Source: Sphingomonas crusticola (GTDB taxonomy: Bacteria; Pseudomonadota; Alphaproteobacteria; Sphingomonadales; Sphingomonadaceae). Taken from it: 64,000 nucleotides of DNA. Where the stretch lies: NCBI RefSeq assembly GCF_003391115.1, contig NZ_QTJP01000001.1:1612001-1676000 (forward strand), written 5' to 3'. Position numbers and translations under genes: made by a program. Below are positions 44,773 through 54,104 of this stretch, piece by piece (within the stretch, counting starts at the first letter, position 1; every line of letters begins with the position of its first letter). The notes below the pieces were generated by a model, which saw nothing but the letters and a program-made list of their open reading frames with translations, was not told the DNA's origin and made no database searches.

Positions 44773-46828
44773 TGTCGCGGCCGGCGAGCGGCGCATAATC
44801 CTTCAGGAAGCTCGAATGGCGCCGCGCCGTCACGTCGAGCAGATTGTTGCCCGACAGGATCAGGCTGAACTTGGGATTGTCGGGGAGCGGGTGCAGGCCG
44901 ATCGAGGCGTTGACCATGGTGAAGCCGGGCGTGGCAGTCTCGAAATCGCTGATGCGGTTCTGGTGATTGACCCATTCGACCTCGGCGCGGCCGAACACGC
45001 GGCCGCCGCGGGCTTCCAACCCGCCGAGCAGGCGCAGCGGTGGAATGCGCGGCGCGGGGCCGGCATCGACGATCGTGGCATGGACATAATCGGCAAGCGC
45101 GTCGGCCAGGATCTGCGTGTCACCGAAGCGCGCCAGCGTATAGGAACCCTCAATCTCCATACCGTAATAGCGCGCCTTGCCTTGCGAGGTCTGGTAGGCC
45201 GGCAGCCCGTCTTCGAGGCTACCGGTGGCGAAGTCATCCACATAATTGGAGAAGCGGTTGTAATAGACCGACGCCTCGATGTCGTAATCGCGACCATGGC
45301 CATGGAGCACCGCCTCGATGCCGTTGGCGCGTTCCTTCGCGAGCGTCGGCAGGCCGATCTCGAACGCTTCGGTGCCGGCGTGCGGGCCGTTGGCGAACAA
45401 TTCTTCCGCCGAGGGCGCGCGCTCGCTGTGCGACAGGTTGAGGCCGACTTTCCACCCATCGAGCACCGTGAAGGAACCGCCGATCGATCCGGAGATCGCG
45501 CTAAAATTGCGCTCGCCGCCGAAGAATTGCGGCTGCTCCTCGCCTGGCATCGCCTTCAGCATCGCATGTTCGTAGCGCGCGCCAGCCTCGATCTTGAATT
45601 TTCCGAAGTCGAGTTGCTGGAGCGTGAATACGCCCAAATTGTCGGTGCTATTGCGCGGCAGGAAGGCTTCGTCGCCGATCACGTTGAAATCGCGATAGGA
45701 GAATTGGACGCCGGTTACGCCGCGCCATGCGCCATGCTGCGCCTGGGCGAGCTCGACGCGGCCTTCCATCCCCTGCGAATAGAAAGCGGTGCCGATCGAA
45801 TTGTCTTCTTCCAGTTCGAAGTGGCGATAGCGCGCCGCGCCAAGACGAAAGCGAATCTGCTCCAGCACATTGCCGCCGGTGTCGACCGCCGCGCGCGCAT
45901 CGACGCGCGTCTGCTTAACATCGAGGCGGGGCGCTTCCTGCTCCTCGCCGGGCTGCGTCGCGTAACGGACCGGAACGCCATAGAGGCTGTCATAATGGCT
46001 GACGGCGATGCCGTAATTGCCGGTCGACGTGATGACGGACGCCCCGAGGGCCGCGTCCCACGTTTTCGACTGGGTGTTGGGCAATTTGCCTTTCACGTCG
46101 GCATTGGCGGCGAAGTCGATCGCGTCATCGGGCGTGCCGACCGCTGCCGCCGAGGCGAGCGCCTGCGCGCGCAGCTCCGGCCGCAGCGCATAGCCGCCAA
46201 TCCGCAGATCGCCCGACTTCAGGTAGCTGCCGTCGGCATGGAGCACGATATTGTCGGTGACTTTCGCATCGGCGGCCGCGCCGATCGAGCGTTCGTCGGC
46301 CGCGCTGCCGTAGGTCGCCTGACCCTGCAAGCGGTAACCCGACGCAGGGATCGTGCGGGGAATGCGCGTGTCGATCACATTGACGACGCCACCGATCGCT
46401 TCCGAGCCGTAAAGCAGCGCCGACGGCCCGCGCACGACCTCGATCCGGTCGGCAAGCAGCGGGTTGATGATGACGGCATGATCGACGCTGGTGCTGGACA
46501 CGTCGAAGCTGCCCACGCCGTCGCTCAGTACCCGCACGCGCGCTCCCTGAAAGCCGCGCAGGATCGGCCGCGACGCGCTCGGCCCGAACGAGCTCGAGGA
46601 AACGCCCGGCAGGTGGGAAAGCGTATCGGCGATGGTCGGCCGCAGATCGCGGGCAAGATCGGTCCCGCTGATCACCGATGTGCCGGCAATGACATCCTCA
46701 CGGGTGCGCGCGAGCGGTGCGGTGACGACAATTTCGTTCGGATCGGGCGGCGTAACCTCAGCGGCCTGCGCGCCCGCGAGCGGCAGGACTAACACCGCCG
46801 TCATCGTCGCCACAATCAACTTCCGCAT
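44744..46828 (-). CDS. TonB-dependent receptor, ZnuD-like
   Basis: An outer-membrane receptor of 694 residues. The start at 46828 follows AGGAG and gives a signal peptide ending AQA near 24. The TonB box region (EIVVTAPLAR) is followed by a plug domain (PILRGFQGARVRVLSDGV, then RIEVVRGPSALLYGSEAIGG) and a 22-strand barrel ending in a Phe/Ile-terminated strand (RVTARFAI). The plug resembles the ZnuD family of zinc receptors, so zinc uptake is a reasonable guess. The 3' end overlaps the transporter gene. Confidence 0.87.
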   Translation of the reverse strand: MRKLIVATMTAVLVLPLAGAQAAEVTPPDPNEIVVTAPLARTREDVIAGTSVISGTDLARDLRPTIADTLSHLPGVSSSSFGPSASRPILRGFQGARVRVLSDGVGSFDVSSTSVDHAVIINPLLADRIEVVRGPSALLYGSEAIGGVVNVIDTRIPRTIPASGYRLQGQATYGSAADERSIGAAADAKVTDNIVLHADGSYLKSGDLRIGGYALRPELRAQALASAAAVGTPDDAIDFAANADVKGKLPNTQSKTWDAALGASVITSTGNYGIAVSHYDSLYGVPVRYATQPGEEQEAPRLDVKQTRVDARAAVDTGGNVLEQIRFRLGAARYRHFELEEDNSIGTAFYSQGMEGRVELAQAQHGAWRGVTGVQFSYRDFNVIGDEAFLPRNSTDNLGVFTLQQLDFGKFKIEAGARYEHAMLKAMPGEEQPQFFGGERNFSAISGSIGGSFTVLDGWKVGLNLSHSERAPSAEELFANGPHAGTEAFEIGLPTLAKERANGIEAVLHGHGRDYDIEASVYYNRFSNYVDDFATGSLEDGLPAYQTSQGKARYYGMEIEGSYTLARFGDTQILADALADYVHATIVDAGPAPRIPPLRLLGGLEARGGRVFGRAEVEWVNHQNRISDFETATPGFTMVNASIGLHPLPDNPKFSLILSGNNLLDVTARRHSSFLKDYAPLAGRDIRVTARFAI

Positions 46829-46868
46829 TACGCCGCTCCTGCAAATACAGGGAGTGGGAATAGTCGGA

Positions 46869-46883
46869 TGATACAATATATCA
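46869..46883. promoter_or_regulatory. AT-rich inverted repeat upstream of the receptor gene
   Basis: TGATA-CAATA-TATCA is a perfect 5-bp inverted repeat within a locally AT-rich patch of an otherwise GC-rich region. It is 41 bases upstream of the ZnuD-like receptor start and could be an operator or part of the promoter. It does not match the Zur consensus I know closely. Confidence 0.3.
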
Positions 46884-46965
46884 ATACATCTTTTCGCAGA
46901 TGCAGCACGCTTCGTCGCAAGCCGGCCGGGCTTGCGTGACGGCAGCGGTGGCATAGACTTGCGAT

Positions 46966-47382
46966 ATGACCGATTCCGCACCGATTGAAGGGGGCTGCCT
47001 GTGCGGCGCGCTGCGCTACGTGGCGTATGGCGCGCCGCTGTACGCCGGGCTGTGCTACTGCGCCGATTGCCGCAAGGCTTCAGGTTCGGGCTTCATCCCG
47101 TTTCTGGGTTTTGCCGCCAATGTAATTACCATTACCGGCGAGACGCGCCGGTCCGAAGTGCCGAGCCTCCGCGGCGGTATCGCCACCCGCAACCATTGCG
47201 GACATTGCGGCAGCCTCGTCTTCGGCGGGATCGCCGGCGAGAGCGACAGCATCACCATTTATGCCGGATCGCTGGACGATCCCTCTTCGTTCCAGCCGCA
47301 GGTGGCGTTGTTCGTGCGCGATCGGCCCTCCTGGGCCGAAGTTCGTCCTGGCTTGCAGGAATTCGCGACGATGCCAGACTAA
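46966..47382 (+). CDS. GFA family protein
   Basis: A 138-residue protein of the glutathione-dependent formaldehyde-activating (GFA/Gfa-like) family. Zinc-site cysteines are in EGGCLCGALRY, CYCADCRKASGSGF and NHCGHCGSLVF. Most members are not true formaldehyde enzymes. Their role is unclear. It is divergent from the ZnuD-like receptor and ends two bases before the convergent oligopeptidase stop. Confidence 0.9.
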   Translation: MTDSAPIEGGCLCGALRYVAYGAPLYAGLCYCADCRKASGSGFIPFLGFAANVITITGETRRSEVPSLRGGIATRNHCGHCGSLVFGGIAGESDSITIYAGSLDDPSSFQPQVALFVRDRPSWAEVRPGLQEFATMPD

Positions 47383-47384
47383 GG

Positions 47385-49436
47385 TCAGGCCATTTGCGTC
47401 AGCACGAATGCATAGGCTTCGGCCCGCTCGTGCAGCGCTTCGAACCGGCCCGATTTACCGCCGTGGCCCGCGCCCATATTGATTTTGAGCAAAAGCGTGT
47501 TGGCGTCCTTCTTGGTCGCGCGCAGCCGTGCCGCCCATTTCGCCGGCTCCCAATAGGTCACGCGCGGATCGTTAAGCCCGCCGGTGATCAGCATCGGCGG
47601 GTAAACCTTGGCTTCGACATTGTCATAGGGGCTGTAGCTGCGGATCAGATCAAACGCGGCCTTGTCGGTGATCGGGTTGCCCCATTCGGGCCACTCGCCC
47701 GGCGTGAGCGGCAGTTCGGCGTCGAGCATCGTATTGAGCACGTCTACAAACGGCACATCCGCCACCACAGCGCCCCACAATTCGGGATCGGTATTGGCGA
47801 CCACACCCATGAGCTCGCCACCGGCCGAACCGCCGTTGATCGCGATATTGCCAGCCGAAGTGAAGCCCGCCGCGATCAGCCCGTTGGCGGCGTCGGTGAA
47901 GTCGCGAAAAGTATTCCAGCGCGCCTCGGCCTTGCCCTGCAGATACCAATCGTAGCCAAGATCGTCGCCACCGCGGATATGCGCGATCGCGAAGGCCCAG
48001 CCGCGATCGAGCAGGCTCAGCCGCGCGGCCGAGAAGCTCGGCGGAATGGCGTGGCCGTAGGCGCCATAGGCATAGAGGAACAATTTGCCCGATCCGTCCC
48101 GAGGGAAGCCGATCGGGTAGACGATCGAAACGGGCACCTTGGCGCCGTCGCGGGCGGTCACCGTCAGCCGCTCGGTTGCATATCGCGTCGGGTCATAGCC
48201 TGACGGCACTTCCTGCACCTTGAGCGTGGTGAGCGCCAACGTATCGGCATCGGCCTCGTACACCGTTAGCGGCGTCACCATCGAGGAATAGGTCAAGCGA
48301 TAGGCAGCCGGGGCGAATTCGGGATTGTTCGATGCGGCAGCGCTGTAGCTAGCCTCCGGAAAGGCGACCTGACGCTCGCCGCCACTCCAGTCGCGCAGGA
48401 TGATCTGGTCGAGCCCTTCGATCCGCGCCGCGATCATCAGATGGCGGTCGAACGCCGCAATACCCGTGAGATAGACCCGGTCCGATCCGGCGACGACCTC
48501 CTCCCAATCTGTGGGCGCGGCCGGATCGGCGCGCGCGACGCGAAAATTCACATGCTTGTCGTTGGTGAGGATCCATAAGCTGCCATGGGCGGAATCGACG
48601 CTATATTGCCGCTTCAGCTGGCGTGGGCTGACCAGAATCGGCGCTGCCGAAGGATCGTCGGCGGGAAGCAAGCGCACCTCGCTCGTCTGGTTGTCGCCGG
48701 TTGCGATCTCGATCCATTTCCTGTCGCGCGTGCCCCCTACGGCAACACGAAAGCCTTCGTCCGCTTCTTCATACAGCACCACGTCTTCCGAAGGATCAGT
48801 GCCCAGCCGGTGCAGAAGGGCGCGATAGCTGCGCCAGTTATCATTGACCTCGGTATAGGCGACCGCGTCGGATCGCGCGCTCCAGGCGACGCCGCCATTG
48901 GTGAACGCGCTGATCGTCTCGACATCCTCGCCCGTCGCGAGATCGCGAATCCGCAGCACATAACGTTCCGCGCCGGTATCGTCCGCGCTCCACGCCATCA
49001 GTCGCCCATCGGGACTGATCGCGACCGCGCCAGCCCGGAAATATTCCTTGCCGGCAGCCTCGGTGGGTTCGTCCAGGATCAGCTGCTCATCGCCACCGGC
49101 CACTGGCCGTCTCCACCAGCGGGGATATTGGCCGCCGGTTTCGTACGCCCACCAATAGACCCAGTCGCCGTCCTTCTGCGGAACCGAGGCATCGTCCTGC
49201 TTCACGCGCCCCTTCATCTCTTCGAAGATTGTGTCGATCAGCGGCCCGTGCGGTGCCATCGCCGCTTCGAAATAGCTGTTTTCCTCGCGCAGGTAGGACA
49301 GCACGGCTGGGTCCGACACGTTTGGATAAGCAGGGTCCTTGAGCCAGGCCCAGCGGTCCTCGATCGTAACGCCATGGCGTTCGTAGGTGCAGGGCTTGGT
49401 AGGGGCGATGGGCGGCGGCGGAAGCGTCTCGGTCAT
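47385..49436 (-). CDS. ptrB: Oligopeptidase B (S9 family)
   Basis: A 683-residue prolyl-oligopeptidase-family serine peptidase that cleaves short peptides after basic residues. An N-terminal seven-bladed beta-propeller (about 75-410) is followed by the alpha/beta hydrolase domain. The catalytic Ser is in GGSAGGELMG, where the family usually has GRSAGG; the Asp region is in GLNDPRVTYWEP and the His in NMGAGHGGKSGRF. The protein is full length with no signal peptide, so it should be cytoplasmic. Confidence 0.93.
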   Translation of the reverse strand: MTETLPPPPIAPTKPCTYERHGVTIEDRWAWLKDPAYPNVSDPAVLSYLREENSYFEAAMAPHGPLIDTIFEEMKGRVKQDDASVPQKDGDWVYWWAYETGGQYPRWWRRPVAGGDEQLILDEPTEAAGKEYFRAGAVAISPDGRLMAWSADDTGAERYVLRIRDLATGEDVETISAFTNGGVAWSARSDAVAYTEVNDNWRSYRALLHRLGTDPSEDVVLYEEADEGFRVAVGGTRDRKWIEIATGDNQTSEVRLLPADDPSAAPILVSPRQLKRQYSVDSAHGSLWILTNDKHVNFRVARADPAAPTDWEEVVAGSDRVYLTGIAAFDRHLMIAARIEGLDQIILRDWSGGERQVAFPEASYSAAASNNPEFAPAAYRLTYSSMVTPLTVYEADADTLALTTLKVQEVPSGYDPTRYATERLTVTARDGAKVPVSIVYPIGFPRDGSGKLFLYAYGAYGHAIPPSFSAARLSLLDRGWAFAIAHIRGGDDLGYDWYLQGKAEARWNTFRDFTDAANGLIAAGFTSAGNIAINGGSAGGELMGVVANTDPELWGAVVADVPFVDVLNTMLDAELPLTPGEWPEWGNPITDKAAFDLIRSYSPYDNVEAKVYPPMLITGGLNDPRVTYWEPAKWAARLRATKKDANTLLLKINMGAGHGGKSGRFEALHERAEAYAFVLTQMA

Positions 49437-49534
49437 GCCCGCTCTGTGGGGACGGATCGCCAGTGCCGCAAGCGGTGCATTGCGCAGGTTGCGCTCCCGC
49501 GCTTTGCCTTCATAAGGTTGGAAGGGGGGAGCAT

Positions 49535-49999
49535 ATGAGAGACGAACTCGCGGCGCAGACTGCCGCGCTCGGCGATAATGACGAGATTCGTGCCATCCTC
49601 GAAGAGGTTTGCCAAATCACGCAGATGGGCTTCGCTGCGGTCGCGCGCGTGACCGACAGCCGATGGATCGTCTGCCAGGTGCTCGACAAGATCGAGTTCG
49701 GCCTCAATCCGGGCGACGAGCTGGATCTCAAGACCACCATCTGCGACGAGATTCGACAGTCCGGCGAAGCGGTGATTATCGACCATGTCGGCGACGATCC
49801 AAGCTGGCGAACGCATCACACGCCGATGCTTTACGGCTTCGAAAGCTATGTCTCGATCCCAGTCACGCTCGACAATGGCCGCTTCTTCGGCACGCTTTGC
49901 GCGATCGATCCGCAACCGCGCGCCTTGAGCGCACCCGCTACGATATCCCGCATGAAGCGCCTGGCGCTGGCCGTCGCCGACATCCTTTCCTCATCCTGA
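49535..49999 (+). CDS. GAF-domain protein
   Basis: A 154-residue protein consisting almost entirely of one GAF domain (ARVTDSRWIVCQVLDKIEFG then SYVSIPVTLDNGRFFGTLCAID). The start at 49535 follows GAAGGGGGGA. No output domain is attached, so it may act as a soluble sensor for a partner. The FFGTLCAIDPQPR stretch is typical of GAF proteins found near kinases, but no kinase is adjacent here. Confidence 0.85.
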   Translation: MRDELAAQTAALGDNDEIRAILEEVCQITQMGFAAVARVTDSRWIVCQVLDKIEFGLNPGDELDLKTTICDEIRQSGEAVIIDHVGDDPSWRTHHTPMLYGFESYVSIPVTLDNGRFFGTLCAIDPQPRALSAPATISRMKRLALAVADILSSS

Positions 50000-50018
50000 T
50001 CTAGCTCGCGAAGGCCAC

Positions 50019-50723
50019 TCAGCCAGGATAGGACAGCGAGGGATACCAGTTCGGATCGCGGCCGCGACGGGTGAGATCGAACAATGTCCAGATCAGCGGC
50101 AGATCGGGCGCACCGCGTGGGTCCTGGCCGGGATCGGCAGTTTCGCCGGTCATCTCGCCCGCATAGAAATGGCGGACGCCCGCGTCGCTGCGCTCGAACA
50201 CGTTGAGCGCGGGAATATCCGAACCGTCGGGCGCCAGACCGCCATAGGCCTGGAAGAAGGCGTCGCTGGTCGGCTGATAGAGCGGCATCGCACCCCAGCC
50301 GCGCTCAAGCTTGAATGCGATCTGCCGTTCGATCGGCGAGCCGCCGATGACCGCAACCGCGACCTTCTGGGTGAGATCGTCCGTCGCCGCCGCCAGCCCG
50401 CCGAGGAACGAGGTACACATCGGGCATGGGCGCACACGCTTGGGCCCGAACATCCAATGATAGGTGATCAGCGTGTCGTGCGGCCCGAACATGTCGACCA
50501 ACCCGACCTCATCGCCATTTTCGTCGATGAAACGGTAGCCGTCGGGGACCATTCCGCCCGGCGGCAGCGCGCGGCGTTGCGCGGCAACCCGCTCTATCTG
50601 GCGGCGCAACTCGATCTCCGCAGCCAGCAATGCGGTGCGGGCGGCACGATATTCGGGGCTTTCGTTGGGCAGGCGGATGTCCACCGCACGCGCCAATTCC
50701 TCCGCGGGTGTGAGATCGGCCAT
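50019..50723 (-). CDS. DUF899 thioredoxin-like protein
   Basis: A 234-residue protein of the DUF899 family, predicted thioredoxin fold. The possible redox site is CPMCTSFLGGL (CxxC) near residue 99. The LITYHWMFGPKRVRPC and DLFDLTRRGRDPNWYPSL-type segments (here LFDLTRRGRDPNWYPSL) are family marks. The function is unknown. It is transcribed divergently from pepP with a 53-base gap. Confidence 0.87.
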   Translation of the reverse strand: MADLTPAEELARAVDIRLPNESPEYRAARTALLAAEIELRRQIERVAAQRRALPPGGMVPDGYRFIDENGDEVGLVDMFGPHDTLITYHWMFGPKRVRPCPMCTSFLGGLAAATDDLTQKVAVAVIGGSPIERQIAFKLERGWGAMPLYQPTSDAFFQAYGGLAPDGSDIPALNVFERSDAGVRHFYAGEMTGETADPGQDPRGAPDLPLIWTLFDLTRRGRDPNWYPSLSYPG

Positions 50724-50776
50724 GATTCTCTCCTGCCCAGGTTTGAACCTGGATCGTAGCAGACTATTGTAGCCGC

Positions 50777-52570
50777 ATGTCCAGCTATGCCGATCGTCTT
50801 CGGGCTCTGCGCGAAGAGCTTGCCCGCCGCCGTCTTGACGGCTTCGTCGTTCCCCTCACCGACGAGCATATGTCGGAATATGTCGGCGCTTATGCGCAGC
50901 GCCTCGCATGGCTGACCGGCTTCCAGGGCTCGGCCGGGGTCGCCGCCGTCCTGCCGGCCGAGGCGGCGATCTTCACCGACGGGCGCTACACGCTGCAGGT
51001 GCGCGAACAGGTCTCGGCCGATCAATGGAGCTATCAGTCGGTGCCGCAGACTAGCGTGGCCGAATGGCTGGGCGAGCACGCGCCGAAAGGGGGCAGGATC
51101 GGCTACGACCCCTGGCTCCACACCAAGACCTGGGTGGAGCAGGCGACACGCGCGCTTAGAGATAAAGGCGCCGAGTTGGTCGCGGTGGACACCAACCCGA
51201 TCGATGCGGTGTGGCCTGATCGGCCGCTGCCGTCGAATGCCAGGTTGGTGGTGCAACCCGACGCGCTCGCTGGCCGCTCGTCCGCCGACAAGCGCCAGGA
51301 GATTGCTGACTGGCTGATCGCGCGTAACGCCGATGCCACTGTCTTGTCGGCACTCGATTCGATCGCCTGGACATTCAACGTGCGCGGCGCCGATGTCGAT
51401 CACACGCCGGTGGCATTAGCCTATGCGTTGGTCAATTCGGACGGCACCGCCGACCTGTTCGTCGCGCCGGAGAAGGTTGGCGAGGATGTCGCCCAGCATC
51501 TCGGCAATGCCGTACGGATCCATGCGCGCGACACCTTTGCGCCGCATCTCGCTGGCCTGAACGGCAAGAAGGTTGCCGCTGATCCCGAGCGGGCTGTCTC
51601 CGCGATCTTTGCGACGCTGCGAGATGCAGGCGCGACCGTGCTCGAACTGCGCGATCCGGCGGTGCTGCCCAAGGCGATCAAGAATGAGGCCGAGATTGCC
51701 GGTCAGGACGCCGCGCAGGCACGCGACGGCGCGGCGCTCAGTCGTTTCCTTCACTGGCTGTCGATCGAGGCACCCAAGGGCGGGGTCGACGAGATTTCCG
51801 CCCAGACCAAGTTGCGCGAGTTTCGCGAGGCAACCGGCGCGCTCAAGGATCTTTCGTTCGACACTATCTCGGGCGCAGGCCCCAACGGGGCGGTGGTCCA
51901 TTACCGCGTGAGCGAGGAAACCAACCGTCCGCTCGAATTGAATTCGCTGTATCTGGTCGATTCGGGCGGCCAATATCAGGACGGTACCACTGATGTGACG
52001 CGCACCGTCGCGATCGGCGAGCCGACGACGGAAATGCGCACCCGCTTCACGCTGGTGCTGAAGGGCCATATTGCGCTCGCCCGCGCCATCTTCCCGCAGG
52101 GCACGCGCGGTAGCCAACTCGATACGCTCGCCCGGCAATATCTGTGGGCGGCCGGCCTCGATTATGCCCACGGCACCGGCCACGGCGTCGGCTCATTCCT
52201 GTCCGTCCATGAGGGGCCGCAACGGATCGCCCCCGGCGGCAGCGGCTTCGCCGGCGGCGACGAGCCGCTCCAGGCCGGCATGATCCTGTCCAACGAGCCG
52301 GGTTATTATAGGGCGCACGAATATGGCATCCGCATCGAGAATCTGGTGCTGGTCGAGCCGCGCGACGCACCGGGTGCGGAAAAGAAGCTGCTCGGTTTCC
52401 GCACGCTCACCTTTGCCCCCCTCGACCGGCGTCTGATCGACCTCGATCTCCTGACGGATGAAGAGCGCGCCTGGGTGGATGGCTATCACGCCCAGGTGGC
52501 GGCGATCGTCGGCCCGCAGCTTGATGGCGCCGCCGCCGACTGGCTCAGGATTGAGACGGCGCCGCTTTAG
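50777..52570 (+). CDS. pepP: Xaa-Pro aminopeptidase (M24B)
   Basis: A 597-residue metallopeptidase of the long, three-domain eukaryotic-like aminopeptidase P type, which removes N-terminal residues next to proline. The dinuclear metal site is built from Asp in YLVDSGGQYQDGTTDVTR, His in GTGHGVGSFLSVHEGP, and Glu in LSNEPGYYRAHEYGIRIEN. Two creatinase-like N-terminal domains (about 1-300) precede the catalytic domain. It ends inside the convergent small gene at 52545-52733. Confidence 0.94.
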   Translation: MSSYADRLRALREELARRRLDGFVVPLTDEHMSEYVGAYAQRLAWLTGFQGSAGVAAVLPAEAAIFTDGRYTLQVREQVSADQWSYQSVPQTSVAEWLGEHAPKGGRIGYDPWLHTKTWVEQATRALRDKGAELVAVDTNPIDAVWPDRPLPSNARLVVQPDALAGRSSADKRQEIADWLIARNADATVLSALDSIAWTFNVRGADVDHTPVALAYALVNSDGTADLFVAPEKVGEDVAQHLGNAVRIHARDTFAPHLAGLNGKKVAADPERAVSAIFATLRDAGATVLELRDPAVLPKAIKNEAEIAGQDAAQARDGAALSRFLHWLSIEAPKGGVDEISAQTKLREFREATGALKDLSFDTISGAGPNGAVVHYRVSEETNRPLELNSLYLVDSGGQYQDGTTDVTRTVAIGEPTTEMRTRFTLVLKGHIALARAIFPQGTRGSQLDTLARQYLWAAGLDYAHGTGHGVGSFLSVHEGPQRIAPGGSGFAGGDEPLQAGMILSNEPGYYRAHEYGIRIENLVLVEPRDAPGAEKKLLGFRTLTFAPLDRRLIDLDLLTDEERAWVDGYHAQVAAIVGPQLDGAAADWLRIETAPL

Positions 52571-52733
52571 GATCGACGGCGAGGGGCTGTGCCGCCGGAT
52601 GTGCCTCCTGCGCCCGCGACTGCGCCTTGCGGCGCCGCAGATTGGCCCGCAACGCTTCGGCCAGTCGCGCCGCGCGTTCGGGATCGTCCTTTACCATGGA
52701 TGGTTCCTTGACCTTGGGTGCGGCCTTCTCCAT
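52545..52733 (-). CDS. Small basic protein of unknown function
   Basis: A 62-residue basic, helical protein starting MEKAAPKVKEPSMVKDD. The middle (ERAARLAEALRANLRRRKAQSRA) is a clear amphipathic, Arg-rich helix, followed by an Ala/Pro-rich tail. Similar short basic proteins are common as hypotheticals in sphingomonads. The 3' end overlaps pepP by 26 bases. The longer frame to 52829 would cross the tRNA-Thr and is rejected. Confidence 0.55.
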   Translation of the reverse strand: MEKAAPKVKEPSMVKDDPERAARLAEALRANLRRRKAQSRAQEAHPAAQPLAVDPKAAPSQS

Positions 52734-52772
52734 AGGCACCCGACCCTTACGGGTCACCCCACGCTGGCCGAT

Positions 52773-52847
<75 letters not shown>

Positions 52848-53070
52848 GCATCTTCTGGCGGAAATGAATATATCCCCCTCAAGGGGTGATTGGGGTGCCG
52901 GGCCAGCGCGCCCACGCGCGTTGCGGTGCGGCCACCTTACTCCGCAAGCGAGCAGCGCCAGCGTATTTCCATGATCTCGTCGAATTGAGCCGCGAAGCGA
53001 AAGGTGCCCTCCCGCGCTCGCGCCGCAGCTGACGGGGGCTTTCATTATCGACGGCGCAGGCGACAGCCGG

Positions 53071-53304
53071 TCAATGCCGCGGCAAGGCGACGCGGTCGCC
53101 ATCGAGCGCCTGCAAGGCCGCCAGGACGTCATCGACTGGCACGGGTTGCTCGAGATCCTCTGGATGGCGCAAGGCGGGCTGGTTCGGGATCGCGCCGGCG
53201 TCGGAAGCCCAAGAGGCAAGGATGGCGCGCTTCACCTCCGGTTCCAGCGTCGGATGGCGCGCGACGTCGAACGGGTGCGTATATCGGGACAGTGGCTGCG
53301 ACAT
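53071..53304 (-). CDS. Conserved small protein of unknown function
   Basis: A 77-residue protein that I recall as a common short alphaproteobacterial hypothetical. The typical core is a THPFDVARHPTLEPEVKRAILASWASDA stretch, followed by PALRHPEDLEQPVPVDDVLAALQALD. It is predicted mostly helical and soluble. AGGAGGA lies upstream of the ATG. It sits downstream of an ACT-domain gene on the same strand, 76 bases apart. Confidence 0.72.
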   Translation of the reverse strand: MSQPLSRYTHPFDVARHPTLEPEVKRAILASWASDAGAIPNQPALRHPEDLEQPVPVDDVLAALQALDGDRVALPRH

Positions 53305-53380
53305 GGCAAATCCTCCTTTCCTGTCGCTCCTTCTGGGATGGCGGTTAGCCCGGGGAAATTTGGTGACTGGCCGGCACGCG

Positions 53381-53728
53381 TCAAGGGCCGGAGCGGACCA
53401 GGATAGGATCGTCCAGATCCTCGCCCGCGCTCTCCGCGCTTGCGTCTCGGCCGCCCGCTACCAGGACGACAGCATCCACACACACCAGCGACCGCAGCTT
53501 CTCTGCAAGCCGCTCGGCATGGCGTTGCTCGACATCGATGTGGAGGCCGATCCACATCCCGCCGCAGCTCTGACGCGCCAGGACATCCGCGGGCATCAAA
53601 TTCTGCGCTGCGAAAATGCCGATGATGCGCGCGAGCGTCTGCGGGCCTCGCTCGGCATGGATTTCGATACGCGGCAACGGGGAAGATGCGCTGTACGAAA
53701 AGGCTATTGGATGTGCCGAATGCACCAT
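53381..53728 (-). CDS. ACT-domain small regulatory protein
   Basis: A 115-residue protein with one ACT-like domain (about residues 18-75: RIEIHAERGPQTLARIIGIF, then MPADVLARQSCGGMWIGLHI). The betaalphabeta-betaalphabeta pattern and AQNLMPADV resemble acetolactate synthase small subunits. It is stand-alone, so ligand and partner enzyme are unknown. A ribosome-binding stretch (AAGGTGG) precedes the ATG. No ilvB-like gene is adjacent. Confidence 0.65.
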   Translation of the reverse strand: MVHSAHPIAFSYSASSPLPRIEIHAERGPQTLARIIGIFAAQNLMPADVLARQSCGGMWIGLHIDVEQRHAERLAEKLRSLVCVDAVVLVAGGRDASAESAGEDLDDPILVRSGP

Positions 53729-53911
53729 GAACCACCTTGGAAACGAGCCGGGCTGTTGGGCTTGTTGGAGGCGAGCTGCCGCTCGCGCTTCCGCGCCGAG
53801 GTCAGCGCCGACCGGATTCTTAGGTCCGGCCGAAGCTGAGTCAGCGCTCGCTGGTAATTCGAATACTGGGCCGGGCCCGTTCAGCGACGGCCAGCACCGT
53901 GCGACCGGTAA

Positions 53912-54025
53912 TCAGCCGGGCTGCGATGCCATATTGCGCGGTTGCTTGAGCCACTGATTACACCCTGCGGCGATGGCCGCGGCGTCTTCATAGCCGATCC
54001 GACGCCCATACCACAGCGAAATTTC
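53912..54025 (-). other. Possible coding remnant without start codon
   Basis: On the minus strand an open frame encodes EISLWYGRRIGYEDAAAI followed by AAGCNQWLKQPRNM and a stop. The codon usage looks native (high GC at third positions), and the pattern looks like a real short helical protein, but no ATG, GTG or TTG lies upstream in frame before the receptor gene. It may be the tail of a decayed gene. The 376-base interval 53729-54104 holds nothing else apart from the receptor's terminator. Confidence 0.25.
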
Positions 54026-54047
54026 GCCTGATTGGGCAAAATTCTCT

Positions 54048-54080
54048 AAAGAGAAAACCCCCTCCGCTAGGCGGAGGGGG
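54048..54080 (-). terminator. Intrinsic terminator of the large TonB receptor gene
   Basis: On the minus strand CCCCCTCCGC/GCGGAGGGGG forms a perfect 10-bp stem with a 3-base loop, followed by TTTTCTCTTT. It begins 25 bases after the receptor stop. Confidence 0.9.
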
Positions 54081-54104
54081 TCGTGACGGCCGAAGCCGCG
54101 TTGG

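Noticed and set aside
52861-52905. CCCC-TCAA-GGGG hairpin after tRNA-Thr as a terminator
   Set aside because: The stem is only 4-5 bp and no T-run follows, so support is too weak.
53222-53839. Plus-strand 205-codon frame over the ACT-domain gene
   Set aside because: The minus-strand frame shows a clear ACT-like pattern and ribosome-binding site; the plus frame is its shadow.
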